A DNA stretch of 64,000 nt from NCBI GenBank assembly GCA_963747535.1, contig CAVVFX010000004.1, positions 1 to 64,000 of the forward strand, written 5' to 3'. A model generated the notes under the pieces. It had not been told where the DNA came from. It searched no databases and worked only from the letters and a program-made list of their open reading frames with translations. Made by a program: the position numbers and the translations under genes. The stretch is from CAVVFX01 sp963747535. Lineage in GTDB: Bacteria > Acidobacteriota > Terriglobia > Bryobacterales > Bryobacteraceae. Position 1 is the stretch's first letter, and the number at the start of each line of letters is the position of its first letter. Shown here piece after piece: positions 1-8,520 of this stretch.

Positions 1-1
1 G

Positions 2-94
2 CCGGAGGGTGCTCTCGGTATGACCTGCTTGTGGCTGCCAATCGGGGCCGGCCAAGCGATTGACTTGCCGGTGGCAGAAGTCGAGGCAGGCTAA
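2..94 (+). CDS. Partial CDS, C-terminal end of an unidentified protein
   Basis: An open frame enters from the left edge and ends at TAA (92-94). It encodes about 30 residues that read like a genuine C-terminus (Gly/Ala-rich, ending PVAEVEAG). The body of the gene lies outside the window, so no family can be named. The next gene is on the opposite strand, making this a convergent gap that contains a hairpin repeat. That this is coding is an inference from residue composition only. Confidence 0.35.
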   Translation, partial: PEGALGMTCLWLPIGAGQAIDLPVAEVEAG

Positions 95-144
95 TGGATT
101 ACCCGGTATAGCGGCAAGCCGCAAGAACGACTGCTCCGCAGTCG

Positions 145-172
145 GGCAGACCACAAGAAGCGATGGTCTGCC
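145..172 (-). repeat. GGCAGACCA hairpin repeat (family A), inverted orientation
   Basis: Perfect 9-bp arms GGCAGACCA / TGGTCTGCC (145-153, 164-172) enclose a 10-nt loop. Read on the minus strand it matches the copies near 46.85, 61.46 and 63.91 kb. It lies in a convergent intergenic gap, where it could also serve as a transcription stop, although no T-run follows. Confidence 0.7.
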
Positions 173-207
173 TTACGGGAGGCCAAGGGCCTACTCCACG
201 CGTCGTA

Positions 208-564
208 TTACGTCGCCGCCTTCGTCAGTGCGCGCAGTCCGTCGATACACAACACCGCCGCGTGACTGGACTCTGCCGGCAGGCCGCCCAGACGCTCTTC
301 CACATCGCCTGCCGAAATAGCCAGCAGCCCGTCTCGCGTCTTCCCAATCATCATTTCCGTCAACGCCGAGCCGGCAGCAATCGATGCCGTGCACCCGCGC
401 ACCCGATACCGAGCTTCAATCACGCGTCCGCCAACGAACAAAGCCGCCAACGCGAGGATATCGCCACACGCCGGATTGCAGGCCTCGACCGTAATCGCCG
501 GCGGCGGAAGCTCCCCGACATTCCGGGGATCGCGAAAATGATGGAGCAGCGCATCACTGAACAT
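208..564 (-). CDS. IscU/SufU-like Fe-S cluster scaffold protein
   Basis: This 118-residue protein has the NifU-N/IscU fold signature. It starts MFSDALLHHFRDPRNVGEL, which is the usual N-terminus of IscU/SufU proteins, so I use the ATG at 564 rather than the upstream ATG at 645. The three conserved cluster or zinc ligands are visible as Cys33 (NPACGD), Cys58 (RGCTAS) and Cys106; Cys29 is extra. The family assembles a transient Fe-S cluster (IscU) or relays sulfur from SufS (SufU). No cysteine desulfurase or suf gene is nearby, so it stands alone here. The Asp after Cys33 is retained, as in scaffold proteins. Divergent from the permease gene that follows. Confidence 0.8.
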   Translation of the reverse strand: MFSDALLHHFRDPRNVGELPPPAITVEACNPACGDILALAALFVGGRVIEARYRVRGCTASIAAGSALTEMMIGKTRDGLLAISAGDVEERLGGLPAESSHAAVLCIDGLRALTKAAT

Positions 565-698
565 GCTGCTCCAATCATAGCGACGTGCTCCGGGCGTGTG
601 GCAGTAAACTCGGAGATTATCCGGTGCGTCAATTTCGGGAAGCACTGTTTCGCGATCGCTCGCGCCTGGAACACGCTATCGTGGACTGGAAGGCTTGC

Positions 699-3185
699 AT
701 GGAGTCCGTGCTTCAAGAGTTGCGTCTGGCGCTGCGGCGACTGGGTAAGTCGCCGGGATTCGCCTTGACTGCAATCCTCACGCTGGCCGTCGGCATTGGC
801 GCGACTACCGCGATCTTTTCCATCGTCGAAGGCGTGCTGTTGCGGCCTTTACCATTTCCCGATCCGGCCCGGCTGGCGACGCTGGGCGATATGCTGGAGG
901 GCGTAAAGTATGGCGCGGAGGCGCCCGGTGCCACGGCCCCGGGAGTTCGCATCTATATGCGCGACACCCGCGCCTTCTCCAGCCTGGCCGGTTACCATTC
1001 GTCAGCCTATGAGCTCTCCGGCCAGGGCTATCCGTCGCAGATCAACGCCGCACGCGTCACGGCAAGTATGTTTACGGTACTCGGCGTGTCGCCTCTAATA
1101 GGCCGCACCTTTACCGGGAAGGAGGATGAAAGCAGCCAACTGCTGGCCGTCCTTAGCTATCAGACCTGGCGCAGCCGCTTTCATGCCGATTCTCACGTGC
1201 TGGGGCAAAAGATCTATCTGGACCGCAAACCGTACGAGATCATCGGCGTCATGCCGCGCGAATTCGAGTTTCCCCTGGTTCCCGGCCAGTTGAACCGTAG
1301 CGAGCTTTGGGTGCCCATGAGCTTCACCGAGGCGGAATTGATCCAGGGCGCGGGAAATTGGAGCTATCAACTGGTCGGACGGCTGAAGCCCGGCGTCACC
1401 CTCGCACAGGCTCAGCAGGATGCCTCCAGCGCGGCGCGGGAGATCATGCGCCAGTTTCCACCGGCGCTGCGCAGCCGCCGCATTCATCCGTCTGTCCACT
1501 CGCTTGGTGAGATTACGGTAGCGCAGTCCCGCCCGCTGCTCCGCATGCTCTTTCTCGCGGTCACGGTGGTGCTCTTTATTGCCTGCGCCAATCTTGCGGG
1601 GTTGCTGCTGGTGCGGGTGATTCGCCGCCGCCGCGAGATATCCGTGCGCTTTGCGCTGGGCGCCGGGAGAACGGACATTCTCCGCCAATCCCTGGTCGAA
1701 GCCTTGATGCTGAGCATCCCCGGTGGGTTGCTGGGATTGGCTCTGGCATGGGCCGCCCTGCGCGTCGGCGTCAGCTTCCTTCCTGAAACTCTACCCCGCG
1801 TCGATTCCATCGGTCTGAACTGGCGGGTGGCCGCGTTCGCCCTGGGGCTGGCGGTGCTCACCGGCCTGCTCTGCGGGCTGATCCCGGCGATGGCCGCGGC
1901 GCGCACCAGAGTCAATGAAGCCCTGAAAGAGGGTGGACGCACCGGCACTGGGGGAAGCGGTCACGTGCGCATGCGCTCGGCCCTGGTGATTGCCGAACTC
2001 GCGGTCGCCCTGGTGCTGCTCACAGCGTCCGGACTTTTGCTGCGCAGCTTTGAGAAGATGCGCGCCATCGACCTGGGCTTCCGCACCGACCACACGCTGA
2101 CTGCCGCGTATAGCTTGCCGCGACAGCAATACTCTACCCAGGCCGCCATAGACGCGTTCAACCTGACGTTGCGCCACCGGTTGGAGCAATTGCCCGGCGT
2201 ACAGGCCGTCGGCGCCACGAACATGCTGCCCGCGGCCGATGTGGAGTTCAAGGGCACCTTCACTCCCGAGGGCTACACTCCTCCCAAGGGAGCCGGTCTG
2301 AATCTGGCATGGATACCGCAGGTGATGGGCAATTACTTTGCGGCTCAGGGCATTCCGATGGTTCGCGGGCGCGCCTTCACCGAGGCGGACGACGAGAGCG
2401 CACCGCTGGTCGTCATCATCAACCGCACGCTGGCCGAACACTACTGGCCTGGACAGAACCCCATCGGCAAACGCCTGCACCGCGGCCCGGCGGAAGCCAA
2501 TCTTCCCTGGCTAACCGTGGTAGGAGAAATTGGCGACGTCAAAGAGCTTGCGGCGGATGTGCCTACGGAAGAGCAGTTCTACATTCCCTCCGGTCAAACG
2601 AAAGCCGATGCCGGGTCCTTCGCGTCTCGCGACATGCTCACCGGCAACAGCGGCTCCATCGTAGTGCGCGGCCAACTGCCACCCGAACAGATGGCGGACT
2701 CCCTACTGACCATCGTCCACTCCATCGATCCGCAACTTCCGCTCACCCAGGTCCAATCCATGGATCGCGTCGTCGGTGAGGGGCAAGAATCGCGCCGCTT
2801 CAACACCACGCTCATCTCCGCGTTTGCCGCGGCGGCCGTATTGCTGGCCTTGCTTGGCATCTACAGCGTCATCGCCTTCTCCGCCGCGTTGCGCACGCAC
2901 GAAATAGCCATACGGCTGGCGCTTGGTTCGCAGCGCTCCAGCGTGGTGCGGCTGATCCTCGTTTCCGGCGCTAAACTCGGCCTCGCCGGCTGCGGTATCG
3001 GCGTTGTCGCTGCCGTCTTTACTGCCCACCTGCTTCGTTCATTGTTGTTCCAGGTTGACCCGATCGATCCAACCGTTATTTCGGTCTCGGCCATCTCCAT
3101 CCTGCTGCTGGTGCTCGCGGCCTCGGTGGTCCCCGCCCGCCGCGCCGCTGCCATAGAGCCGATGGATGCGCTCAGATCGGAATAG
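699..3185 (+). CDS. ADOP-type MacB/FtsX-like ABC transporter permease
   Basis: About 828 residues. The start at 699 (MESVLQELRLALRRLGKSPG) matches the conserved N-terminus of acidobacterial ADOP permeases; the in-frame ATG at 585 adds an unrelated extension. Layout: a transmembrane segment at about 20-42, a MacB periplasmic core domain with conserved GEGVLLRPLPF-like lead-in, a first FtsX block of three helices at about 280-410, a second periplasmic domain, and a second FtsX block at the C-terminus (about 705-820). The family acts with a LolD/MacB-type ATPase to move lipids, peptides or drugs across the envelope. No ATPase gene is adjacent, which is usual for these scattered acidobacterial paralogs, so the substrate is unknown. 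Confidence 0.88.
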   Translation: MESVLQELRLALRRLGKSPGFALTAILTLAVGIGATTAIFSIVEGVLLRPLPFPDPARLATLGDMLEGVKYGAEAPGATAPGVRIYMRDTRAFSSLAGYHSSAYELSGQGYPSQINAARVTASMFTVLGVSPLIGRTFTGKEDESSQLLAVLSYQTWRSRFHADSHVLGQKIYLDRKPYEIIGVMPREFEFPLVPGQLNRSELWVPMSFTEAELIQGAGNWSYQLVGRLKPGVTLAQAQQDASSAAREIMRQFPPALRSRRIHPSVHSLGEITVAQSRPLLRMLFLAVTVVLFIACANLAGLLLVRVIRRRREISVRFALGAGRTDILRQSLVEALMLSIPGGLLGLALAWAALRVGVSFLPETLPRVDSIGLNWRVAAFALGLAVLTGLLCGLIPAMAAARTRVNEALKEGGRTGTGGSGHVRMRSALVIAELAVALVLLTASGLLLRSFEKMRAIDLGFRTDHTLTAAYSLPRQQYSTQAAIDAFNLTLRHRLEQLPGVQAVGATNMLPAADVEFKGTFTPEGYTPPKGAGLNLAWIPQVMGNYFAAQGIPMVRGRAFTEADDESAPLVVIINRTLAEHYWPGQNPIGKRLHRGPAEANLPWLTVVGEIGDVKELAADVPTEEQFYIPSGQTKADAGSFASRDMLTGNSGSIVVRGQLPPEQMADSLLTIVHSIDPQLPLTQVQSMDRVVGEGQESRRFNTTLISAFAAAAVLLALLGIYSVIAFSAALRTHEIAIRLALGSQRSSVVRLILVSGAKLGLAGCGIGVVAAVFTAHLLRSLLFQVDPIDPTVISVSAISILLLVLAASVVPARRAAAIEPMDALRSE

Positions 3186-3282
3186 GCGGCCGGATGTGGC
3201 GGAAACCTGAAGGCACAGTTTGCTTACGCGCGCGGCTCAGTAGATTCAGCCAGCTACCGAGCCGCGACCATGCCGCGATACC

Positions 3283-3500
3283 ATCCGCGGTCCCAGTTTC
3301 TCCAATCTGGATGCTTCGCTCTTCAAGAACTTCACCTTCCTCGAGCGGTTCAAGCTACAGTTTCGCGGCGAGTTCTTCAATGTCGCGAACCATCCCAACT
3401 ATGGGCAGCCCAGCACGAGTCTCGGCACCGCTATGTTCGGCACCATCACCGCGCTCGCCAGCGACGCGAATATGCGGCAGGGCCAGCTCGGCCTGAAACG
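3283..3500 (+). pseudogene. Remnant of an Oar-like TonB-dependent receptor (C-terminal end)
   Basis: Without a start codon, the frame that includes 3298 reads about 70 residues typical of the last strands of an Oar-like receptor: RGPSFSNLDASLFKNF, then LQFRGEFFNVANHPNYGQP, and near the end RQGQLGLK. The intact receptor at 31.4-34.6 kb ends in a similar block (LNLQFRAEFFNILNHPNF). No barrel or plug region precedes it, so only the 3' tip of the gene survives. The frame runs on without a stop into a different gene remnant, which suggests a deletion joined the two. Confidence 0.75.
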
Positions 3501-3890
3501 AAGCTCGAAGCCGAGGGCGGGTCGGCGTTCTCGACTGCCGAAGAAGACTACGATCCCTTCGAAACGGCGACGGGGTATCACCGCATCGCGCTGGACGTGA
3601 TCAATGGGTTGCTGTCCGAAGACGCCAGAGTCGTGGTCGTGAATGTGCCGAATCAAGGCGCGATTGAGGACCTCGCTCGGGACGATGTGGTGGAGGTTCC
3701 CTGCGACATTGATTCGCGCGGACCGCGACCCCGGAAGACGGGCCGGTTGCCGAGGCCGTGCGCGGGCTGGTGCTTTCGGTGAAGGCGTATGAGCGCGCCG
3801 CGATCCGCGCCGCAATCGAGAGATCGCGCAGCCAGGCGGAACCGGCAATGTTGGAATATCCCATCATCGGCGAGTGGGGACTGGCCCGCA
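3501..3890 (+). pseudogene. Remnant of a GH4-family glycosidase (C-terminal part, frameshifted)
   Basis: Residues from about 3501 (ETKLEAEGGSAFSTAEEDYDPFE, then ALDVINGLLSEDARVVVVNV and PNQGAIEDLARDDVVEVPC) are typical of the C-terminal third of GH4 6-phospho-glucosidase/galacturonidase-like enzymes (NAD- and Mn-dependent). The frame shifts at about 3716-3730, and homologous sequence continues in the next frame (VAEAVRGLVLSVKAYERAAI, ending LEYPIIGEW near 3878). The N-terminal NAD-binding half is absent. This is a broken gene. Family assignment is from residue patterns. Confidence 0.65.
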
Positions 3891-4338
3891 GCCCTCGGAA
3901 TGGCAATGGCCCGCAATGATCCACAGCATCTCGGATATCTGGGGTGAGAGGGCGCCGGGAGCGGGCGCGACGCCTTTTGCGAATCGAAGCTGCACTAGGT
4001 CCGCGTTGATTGAGAAGAGGCCAAAGCAGCAGGGATGAACGCGGATGAACGCAGATAAGCAAAGACAGGTCCGATTGAATTCAGGAAAGCACATGTCCAA
4101 GCATCTGCTTTCACGGTTGCCGGCGGCAGGCTGGCTTTGCGGGCGATCGGAGGGTAAGCGGTTGAAATCATTGCGTCGAATGTTGCGAAAGTATTGGGAT
4201 CGGGAAGGCTGCACCCGCTCCGGTCCAGGACCTTCTCACGGCGGGCGGTTCTGAGATATGCTGGTCTAGATTTCGAACCCCTAGTCCGCCGGCTGTTTTC
4301 GACAGCGAAGCGGTCAATCTATCTGAAGTGAGGATTCC
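3891..4338. other. Intergenic region after the gene scar
   Basis: No convincing gene is visible. It includes a short dispersed repeat at about 4032-4058 (GGATGAACGCAGATAA core) that recurs inverted at about 53.7 kb. The long minus-strand frame across 4168-4965 is a shadow of the DUF1572 gene. Confidence 0.5.
4032..4058 (+). repeat. Short dispersed repeat with tandem GATGAACGC units
   Basis: The sequence contains two near-identical GATGAACGC units followed by AGATAA. A very similar sequence occurs in inverted orientation at about 53696-53722. Both lie in gene-poor gaps beside degraded genes. Function is unknown. Confidence 0.5.
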
Positions 4339-4887
4339 ATGGCACTGCAGTTCACCGCGTCCTACGTCGAGGATTCGCAGACGCTGTTCCGGCAGTTCAA
4401 GAAACTCGCCGACCGGGCGATGGAGCAGGTGAGCGATGAACAACTCTTCGCCACGCTGGATGCGGAGACGAATTCGATCGCGATCGTAGTGAAGCACATG
4501 GCTGGCAACATGAGGTCCCGTTGGACCGATTTTTTGACGACCGACGGCGAGAAGCCGGACCGCAATCGCGACGCCGAATTTGCGGATCCGCCCGCTACGC
4601 GTGAGGCGCTGCTGGAGGCATGGGAGGGCGGGTGGAAGTGTCTGTATCAGGCGCTGGAACCGCTTTCGGATGCGGACCTGGGGCGAAGGGTGACCATCCG
4701 CGGCGAAGCTCACTCGGTAATGCAGGCGATCAACCGGCAGGTTGCGCATTACGCACTTCATGTAGGGCAGATCGTCATGCTGGCGAAACATTTCGCGCAC
4801 GACCGGTGGCAAACGTTGAGCGTGCCGCGGAACCAGTCGGCAGAGTTCAATCGGAAAGTTGCGGCGGGAGAGGCTAGCCAGAGGTAG
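4339..4887 (+). CDS. DinB-superfamily protein (DUF1572-like)
   Basis: A 182-residue cytosolic protein with the four-helix DinB/YfiT layout. Candidate metal ligands are His54 (VVKHMAGNM) and the two His of HYALHVGQI near residue 140, which match the three-His pattern of the superfamily. Members bind Ni or Zn, and some are thiol-dependent transferases; the function of the DUF1572 branch is not established. It has no signal peptide and stands alone between a gene scar and a convergent secreted protein. Confidence 0.8.
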   Translation: MALQFTASYVEDSQTLFRQFKKLADRAMEQVSDEQLFATLDAETNSIAIVVKHMAGNMRSRWTDFLTTDGEKPDRNRDAEFADPPATREALLEAWEGGWKCLYQALEPLSDADLGRRVTIRGEAHSVMQAINRQVAHYALHVGQIVMLAKHFAHDRWQTLSVPRNQSAEFNRKVAAGEASQR

Positions 4888-5051
4888 CCGGCCGGTCAGG
4901 AAGCCGATGTTTACACCTGGTTCGAACTGAACCGTCATGTCAACGTCGGCGTAGGGGTCGGCCATCTCATGAGCGGCCAGTTTCTGAAAGGACGCACATC
5001 AGTGAAGCTCGATGACCCCACGGGCACCGGGATGTACAAACTCACGAGGCC

Positions 5052-7982
5052 TTATTTCCTGGGCGCCGGTTTCTTCTTTTTGATATTGGATATGACGCCC
5101 GAAGAAGAAGCCTCGGGATTCATCAGCGGGAAGGTCACGACATTGCTGACCGCTGCCTGCTGGGCGATGGTCAATTCAGTCAGCGGATCGTTGGTGAGTG
5201 AGCTATTCAACTGAAATGTGACCTGCCACACGCCCACTGTTCCGGGATAGAGTACCGCAGTCACGATGTTGGCCGTCGATCCTCCCGCCAGAATAGAGTC
5301 GACCGGATTCAACGGGGGCGAATTGAAACTCCCGTCGCTGGGCGTGACTTGTCCCGTTCCTGCCTGTCGCGGGTTGTCCGGACCGAGGCCGGTCGCCAAA
5401 ACGTAGAGGTTCTCGCCGGGTACTGCCGGATTGTCGTTGGTCACCATCGCCCCCGCCGTATTGGCACAGCAGGTGGCTGTCCCGAGAGGAGTAATGATGA
5501 CATCCGCCGTCGCGTCCGCCGAACCGGTATACACGATTCCGTTTCCGGCGTTCCCAGGCAGGTTTGCGGTAAGTTCGACTCGGGTGAAGATATTGGACGG
5601 CGATGCAGTGACTAACGGGTCGGGCAGACTATTGATCGCGGCGATCAGCCCCAGTTGGATGTTATTGAGGGTCGTATCGGTCGTCTGTACGGTGTAGTTG
5701 TAGGTGTTCGATATGGTTCCATCGGCGCTGCTGATCGTAATGGTCGCGACATCTCCAGCGTTGACCGTTCCGTCCACCGAAATCGCGCCCGTAGCATAGC
5801 TCGAGGCGTGGTACACGTAACCCGGCCGCGGGTCGGTGTTGCCGTTCGGACCGTTGCTATTGGCAAAGATGCCCGGGTTCTGCTGGACCAGCGAGACCGC
5901 TACGGGAGTCGTTACCGTCACGCTGCCATCGGCATGCTGAATGCGGACCCAGGCGCTCGAACTGGTCCGGTCTCCCAGTTCATAAGGTACCTGCACGTTA
6001 ATCTGCGATGGCGAGGCCGAGATCATCGGCGCCGCGAAACCGTCGATATAGACTTGCGTCATCGCGGTGCCATTCGACAACCCGGAGGGCGCGTAAGGCG
6101 TATTGAAGTTGAATGCGCCGGTGACGTCGCTGATACTGGCGCCGTCGGCGGCAAAGAGGGTAATCAGAGTCCCCGGACCAATCTGGGACGCGTCCTGGTA
6201 ATTCAAATTCAACGTAGCGCCCGAGGTGGTTGCGGTGATCGTAGCACTGGTGGAGGTGCTGGTGGCCAGGGTAATATTGGCGCCGTTGCCTCCTCCCACG
6301 CGGGCGGTCAGAACGACCTCGTCGGTGGTCAAGTCGGACGTTGCGGTGACATTGGGGTCGGGCGTCCCTCCGCTGAGCCCGTTGATCATGTTCATTAACG
6401 CGGTCACGATATTATCGAGAACCGCGGCAGTGTTCGTATTCGAAGCGTCAGCCGAAGTAACCGTGTAGGTGTAGTTGACGGGAGTGGCATTGGAGTCCGT
6501 CCCAATGGAAATAGTCACCGTGTCGTTGGCGGTGAGGGTGCCACCGATGGTCACCGTACCGAGCGCAAAGATTTCGAGGGACGCGGCATTCACGACGCCC
6601 GATTCCGGCAGGGCATCCTCGCCGATCGAGAAGACCAGGACCCGGACGTTGAACGTATCGCTTACGTACAGATTGGTGCCGTCCCAGGCCAGGCCCGCAG
6701 GCGTCTGCATGGAGTTGGCCGCAGTCGTCGGATTGTCGGTAATGAAGTCCGGCTCACCCAGCACGAGGTCGGCCGCCACCGCGTTCTTCGTCGGAATCTG
6801 ATTGTAGATCAGGACGCGGTCGTTGCCGCCGTCGGCGATGACCAGCCGGCCATTGATCGCGATCACGGCGCGCGGAAAGGAAAGCGTGTAGGCGCAGAGT
6901 TCCGGAAACAGGGCGGTACCGTCGTCGTCGTTTCCGGTGGACTGGCACAGAACCGGAGTGACGCCCTCGTTATTGCCGATGGCATCCTGGGTTGCAGGGT
7001 AAGGGGTGGTATAGGAGTTATTCGAAACGTTGCTGACCATGTCGGGCTGGCCGATCTCCACGTCGGCAGCCTTCCCGTTAGTGGTCGGGATGCTGTTCCA
7101 GATCAGGACCCGATTCTGTCCCAGATCCGACACGAACAGATGGACGCCGTCCGAACTTACAGCTGTGGGGCTGATCATGTTGCTCGCCGACGCGACGGTG
7201 GAAGCGACCTGAGTCGGAGTCAGGGTCGTGGTGAGGTTCGGCTGGCCCACGACCACGTCCGCCGCGGCGCCATTCGCCGTCGGGATGGAGTTGTAGATGA
7301 GAATGCGGTGGGCCGACGTATCGGCGATGAACAGTTTCCCGTTCTGAATCCAGAGACCCTGGGGTCCGTCGAGGGACTTTGCGTCGAGGGGATAGCCAGG
7401 TCCCCCGGTCCCCGGGACGGCGGTGGTGAAGTCCTTCTGACCGACCACGACGTCCGCCGGTTGGTCCATGGAAGTGGGGATATTGTGCCAGATGAGGACC
7501 CGGTTGTTCCCCGTATCCGCGACCGCTAGAACCTTCCCGTCGGTGGCAACAGCGGTAGGAGCACGCATGCCGGTCGCTGACGGGACGTTGTAGGAGAAGC
7601 TGTTGAAATTCGGCTGTCCCAGCACCAGTGAAGCCGAGCCCACGCAGATCGGGCACGGATTGGCCGTAAGGGCAAAGTTGGCGGTGGGTTGAGGGATGGT
7701 GTTAGCCAAGCCGGTAAACAGCAGCACACGGTTGTTGTTCAGCGTGGGACTACTGTTGCCGTCCGGAGCCCCATAGGATCCGAAGCTATTGGAGTCCGCC
7801 ACGAACAGGGTGTCATTGCCATAGGCAATTCCGCTGATTCCGCCGATCAGACTGGCGGTCGCGCCGGGTGTGGTGGCAGTAAAAGTGGTCTGGCCAATCA
7901 ATGCCCTGGCCGCCTGGCCGGACGAGAAATCCTGCGCCTGGCTCGCAGTGCAGGCGAGAAGAAAAACGAACAAAACTCTCAT
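5052..7982 (-). CDS. Secreted NHL-repeat protein with TIGR03437-type C-terminal domain
   Basis: A 976-residue exported protein. The start at 7982 (MRVLFVFLLACTASQAQ) gives a clean signal peptide; the upstream in-frame ATG at 8024 would bury it. The N-terminal half (about 30-460) is a run of NHL beta-propeller units with repeated ADVVVGQ and NNRVLIWN motifs. Two Thr/Ser-rich modules of about 100 residues follow (each with DTVTISI-like or DVATITIS-like starts, then YTYTV). Around and after them comes the Solibacter-type C-terminal domain (PSQINVQVPYEL; GLGPDNP; PLNPV; YPGTVGVWQVTFQL). It ends in a Lys-rich tail. The propeller suggests ligand or matrix binding at the cell surface; no catalytic residues are evident. 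Convergent with the DUF1572 gene. Confidence 0.88.
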   Translation of the reverse strand: MRVLFVFLLACTASQAQDFSSGQAARALIGQTTFTATTPGATASLIGGISGIAYGNDTLFVADSNSFGSYGAPDGNSSPTLNNNRVLLFTGLANTIPQPTANFALTANPCPICVGSASLVLGQPNFNSFSYNVPSATGMRAPTAVATDGKVLAVADTGNNRVLIWHNIPTSMDQPADVVVGQKDFTTAVPGTGGPGYPLDAKSLDGPQGLWIQNGKLFIADTSAHRILIYNSIPTANGAAADVVVGQPNLTTTLTPTQVASTVASASNMISPTAVSSDGVHLFVSDLGQNRVLIWNSIPTTNGKAADVEIGQPDMVSNVSNNSYTTPYPATQDAIGNNEGVTPVLCQSTGNDDDGTALFPELCAYTLSFPRAVIAINGRLVIADGGNDRVLIYNQIPTKNAVAADLVLGEPDFITDNPTTAANSMQTPAGLAWDGTNLYVSDTFNVRVLVFSIGEDALPESGVVNAASLEIFALGTVTIGGTLTANDTVTISIGTDSNATPVNYTYTVTSADASNTNTAAVLDNIVTALMNMINGLSGGTPDPNVTATSDLTTDEVVLTARVGGGNGANITLATSTSTSATITATTSGATLNLNYQDASQIGPGTLITLFAADGASISDVTGAFNFNTPYAPSGLSNGTAMTQVYIDGFAAPMISASPSQINVQVPYELGDRTSSSAWVRIQHADGSVTVTTPVAVSLVQQNPGIFANSNGPNGNTDPRPGYVYHASSYATGAISVDGTVNAGDVATITISSADGTISNTYNYTVQTTDTTLNNIQLGLIAAINSLPDPLVTASPSNIFTRVELTANLPGNAGNGIVYTGSADATADVIITPLGTATCCANTAGAMVTNDNPAVPGENLYVLATGLGPDNPRQAGTGQVTPSDGSFNSPPLNPVDSILAGGSTANIVTAVLYPGTVGVWQVTFQLNSSLTNDPLTELTIAQQAAVSNVVTFPLMNPEASSSGVISNIKKKKPAPRK

Positions 7983-8112
7983 GTTTGGAGATAACTCTAG
8001 GGAAGCTCTAGGCTTAACGCTCAATTATAACAAGGCTCCAGACGTTTGACCGAATTTCTTGGTTTCACGACACAGGGCACAGAATGCGCTCCGGTCTATA
8101 ATACGTTCGGAT

Positions 8113-8442
8113 ATGTCTACGCTATGGGAAATTACGGCGGCTGAAGTCAAGCGGCGCCTGGACGCCGGCGAGGTTTTAGACCTGGTCGACGTCCGGGAAC
8201 CCGAGGAACACCGGATCTGCCGCATTGACGGCGCTACGCTTATCCCCATGAGGCAAATCTCCCAGCAATTTGAGCGCCTGGAGGACGCTACCGCACCGCT
8301 CATCGTTTTCTGTCACCACGGCGTGCGCAGCCTGAACGTAGTGGGATGGCTGCGAGAACAGGGGTTGACGGATTGCCTGAGCATGGCGGGAGGCATAGAC
8401 GCCTGGAGCCGCGAGGTAGATCCGACAGTGCCACGGTACTGA
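8113..8442 (+). CDS. Single-domain rhodanese-like sulfurtransferase (GlpE/PspE type)
   Basis: A 109-residue protein with one rhodanese domain. It has the DVREPEEH motif near residue 26 and the active-site loop at Cys67 (FCHHGVRS), whose Cys would carry the persulfide. The GGIDAW motif near the C-terminus is also typical. I chose the start at 8113 because the longer frame from 8059 adds an unrelated extension. It has no signal peptide, so it acts in the cytosol. It is divergent from the NHL protein. Substrate is unknown. Its intact catalytic Cys contrasts with the TGA-containing rhodanese domain at 38.9 kb. Confidence 0.87.
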   Translation: MSTLWEITAAEVKRRLDAGEVLDLVDVREPEEHRICRIDGATLIPMRQISQQFERLEDATAPLIVFCHHGVRSLNVVGWLREQGLTDCLSMAGGIDAWSREVDPTVPRY

Positions 8443-8496
8443 AAAGGGTGTGCCGGAGGGGATCAGGAGTGGCTTGCCGGGTACAGTTCTCCTGTG

Positions 8497-8516
8497 GGAC
8501 GGACTTCAGTCTGTCC
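8497..8516. repeat. GGACAGACT-type hairpin repeat (family D)
   Basis: Arms GGACGGACT / AGTCTGTCC around a TC loop, preceded by GTG. It lies between convergent genes (rhodanese and ABC permease) just after both stop codons and may act as a transcription stop. A related copy is at 15279-15298. Confidence 0.6.
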
Positions 8517-8520
8517 GGCC

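Noticed and set aside
163..768. 201-codon plus-strand frame at the left end
   Set aside because: Shadow of the SufU-like gene and of the permease upstream region.
4168..4965. 265-codon minus-strand frame opposite the DUF1572 gene
   Set aside because: The plus-strand frame has the family motifs; the minus frame has none.
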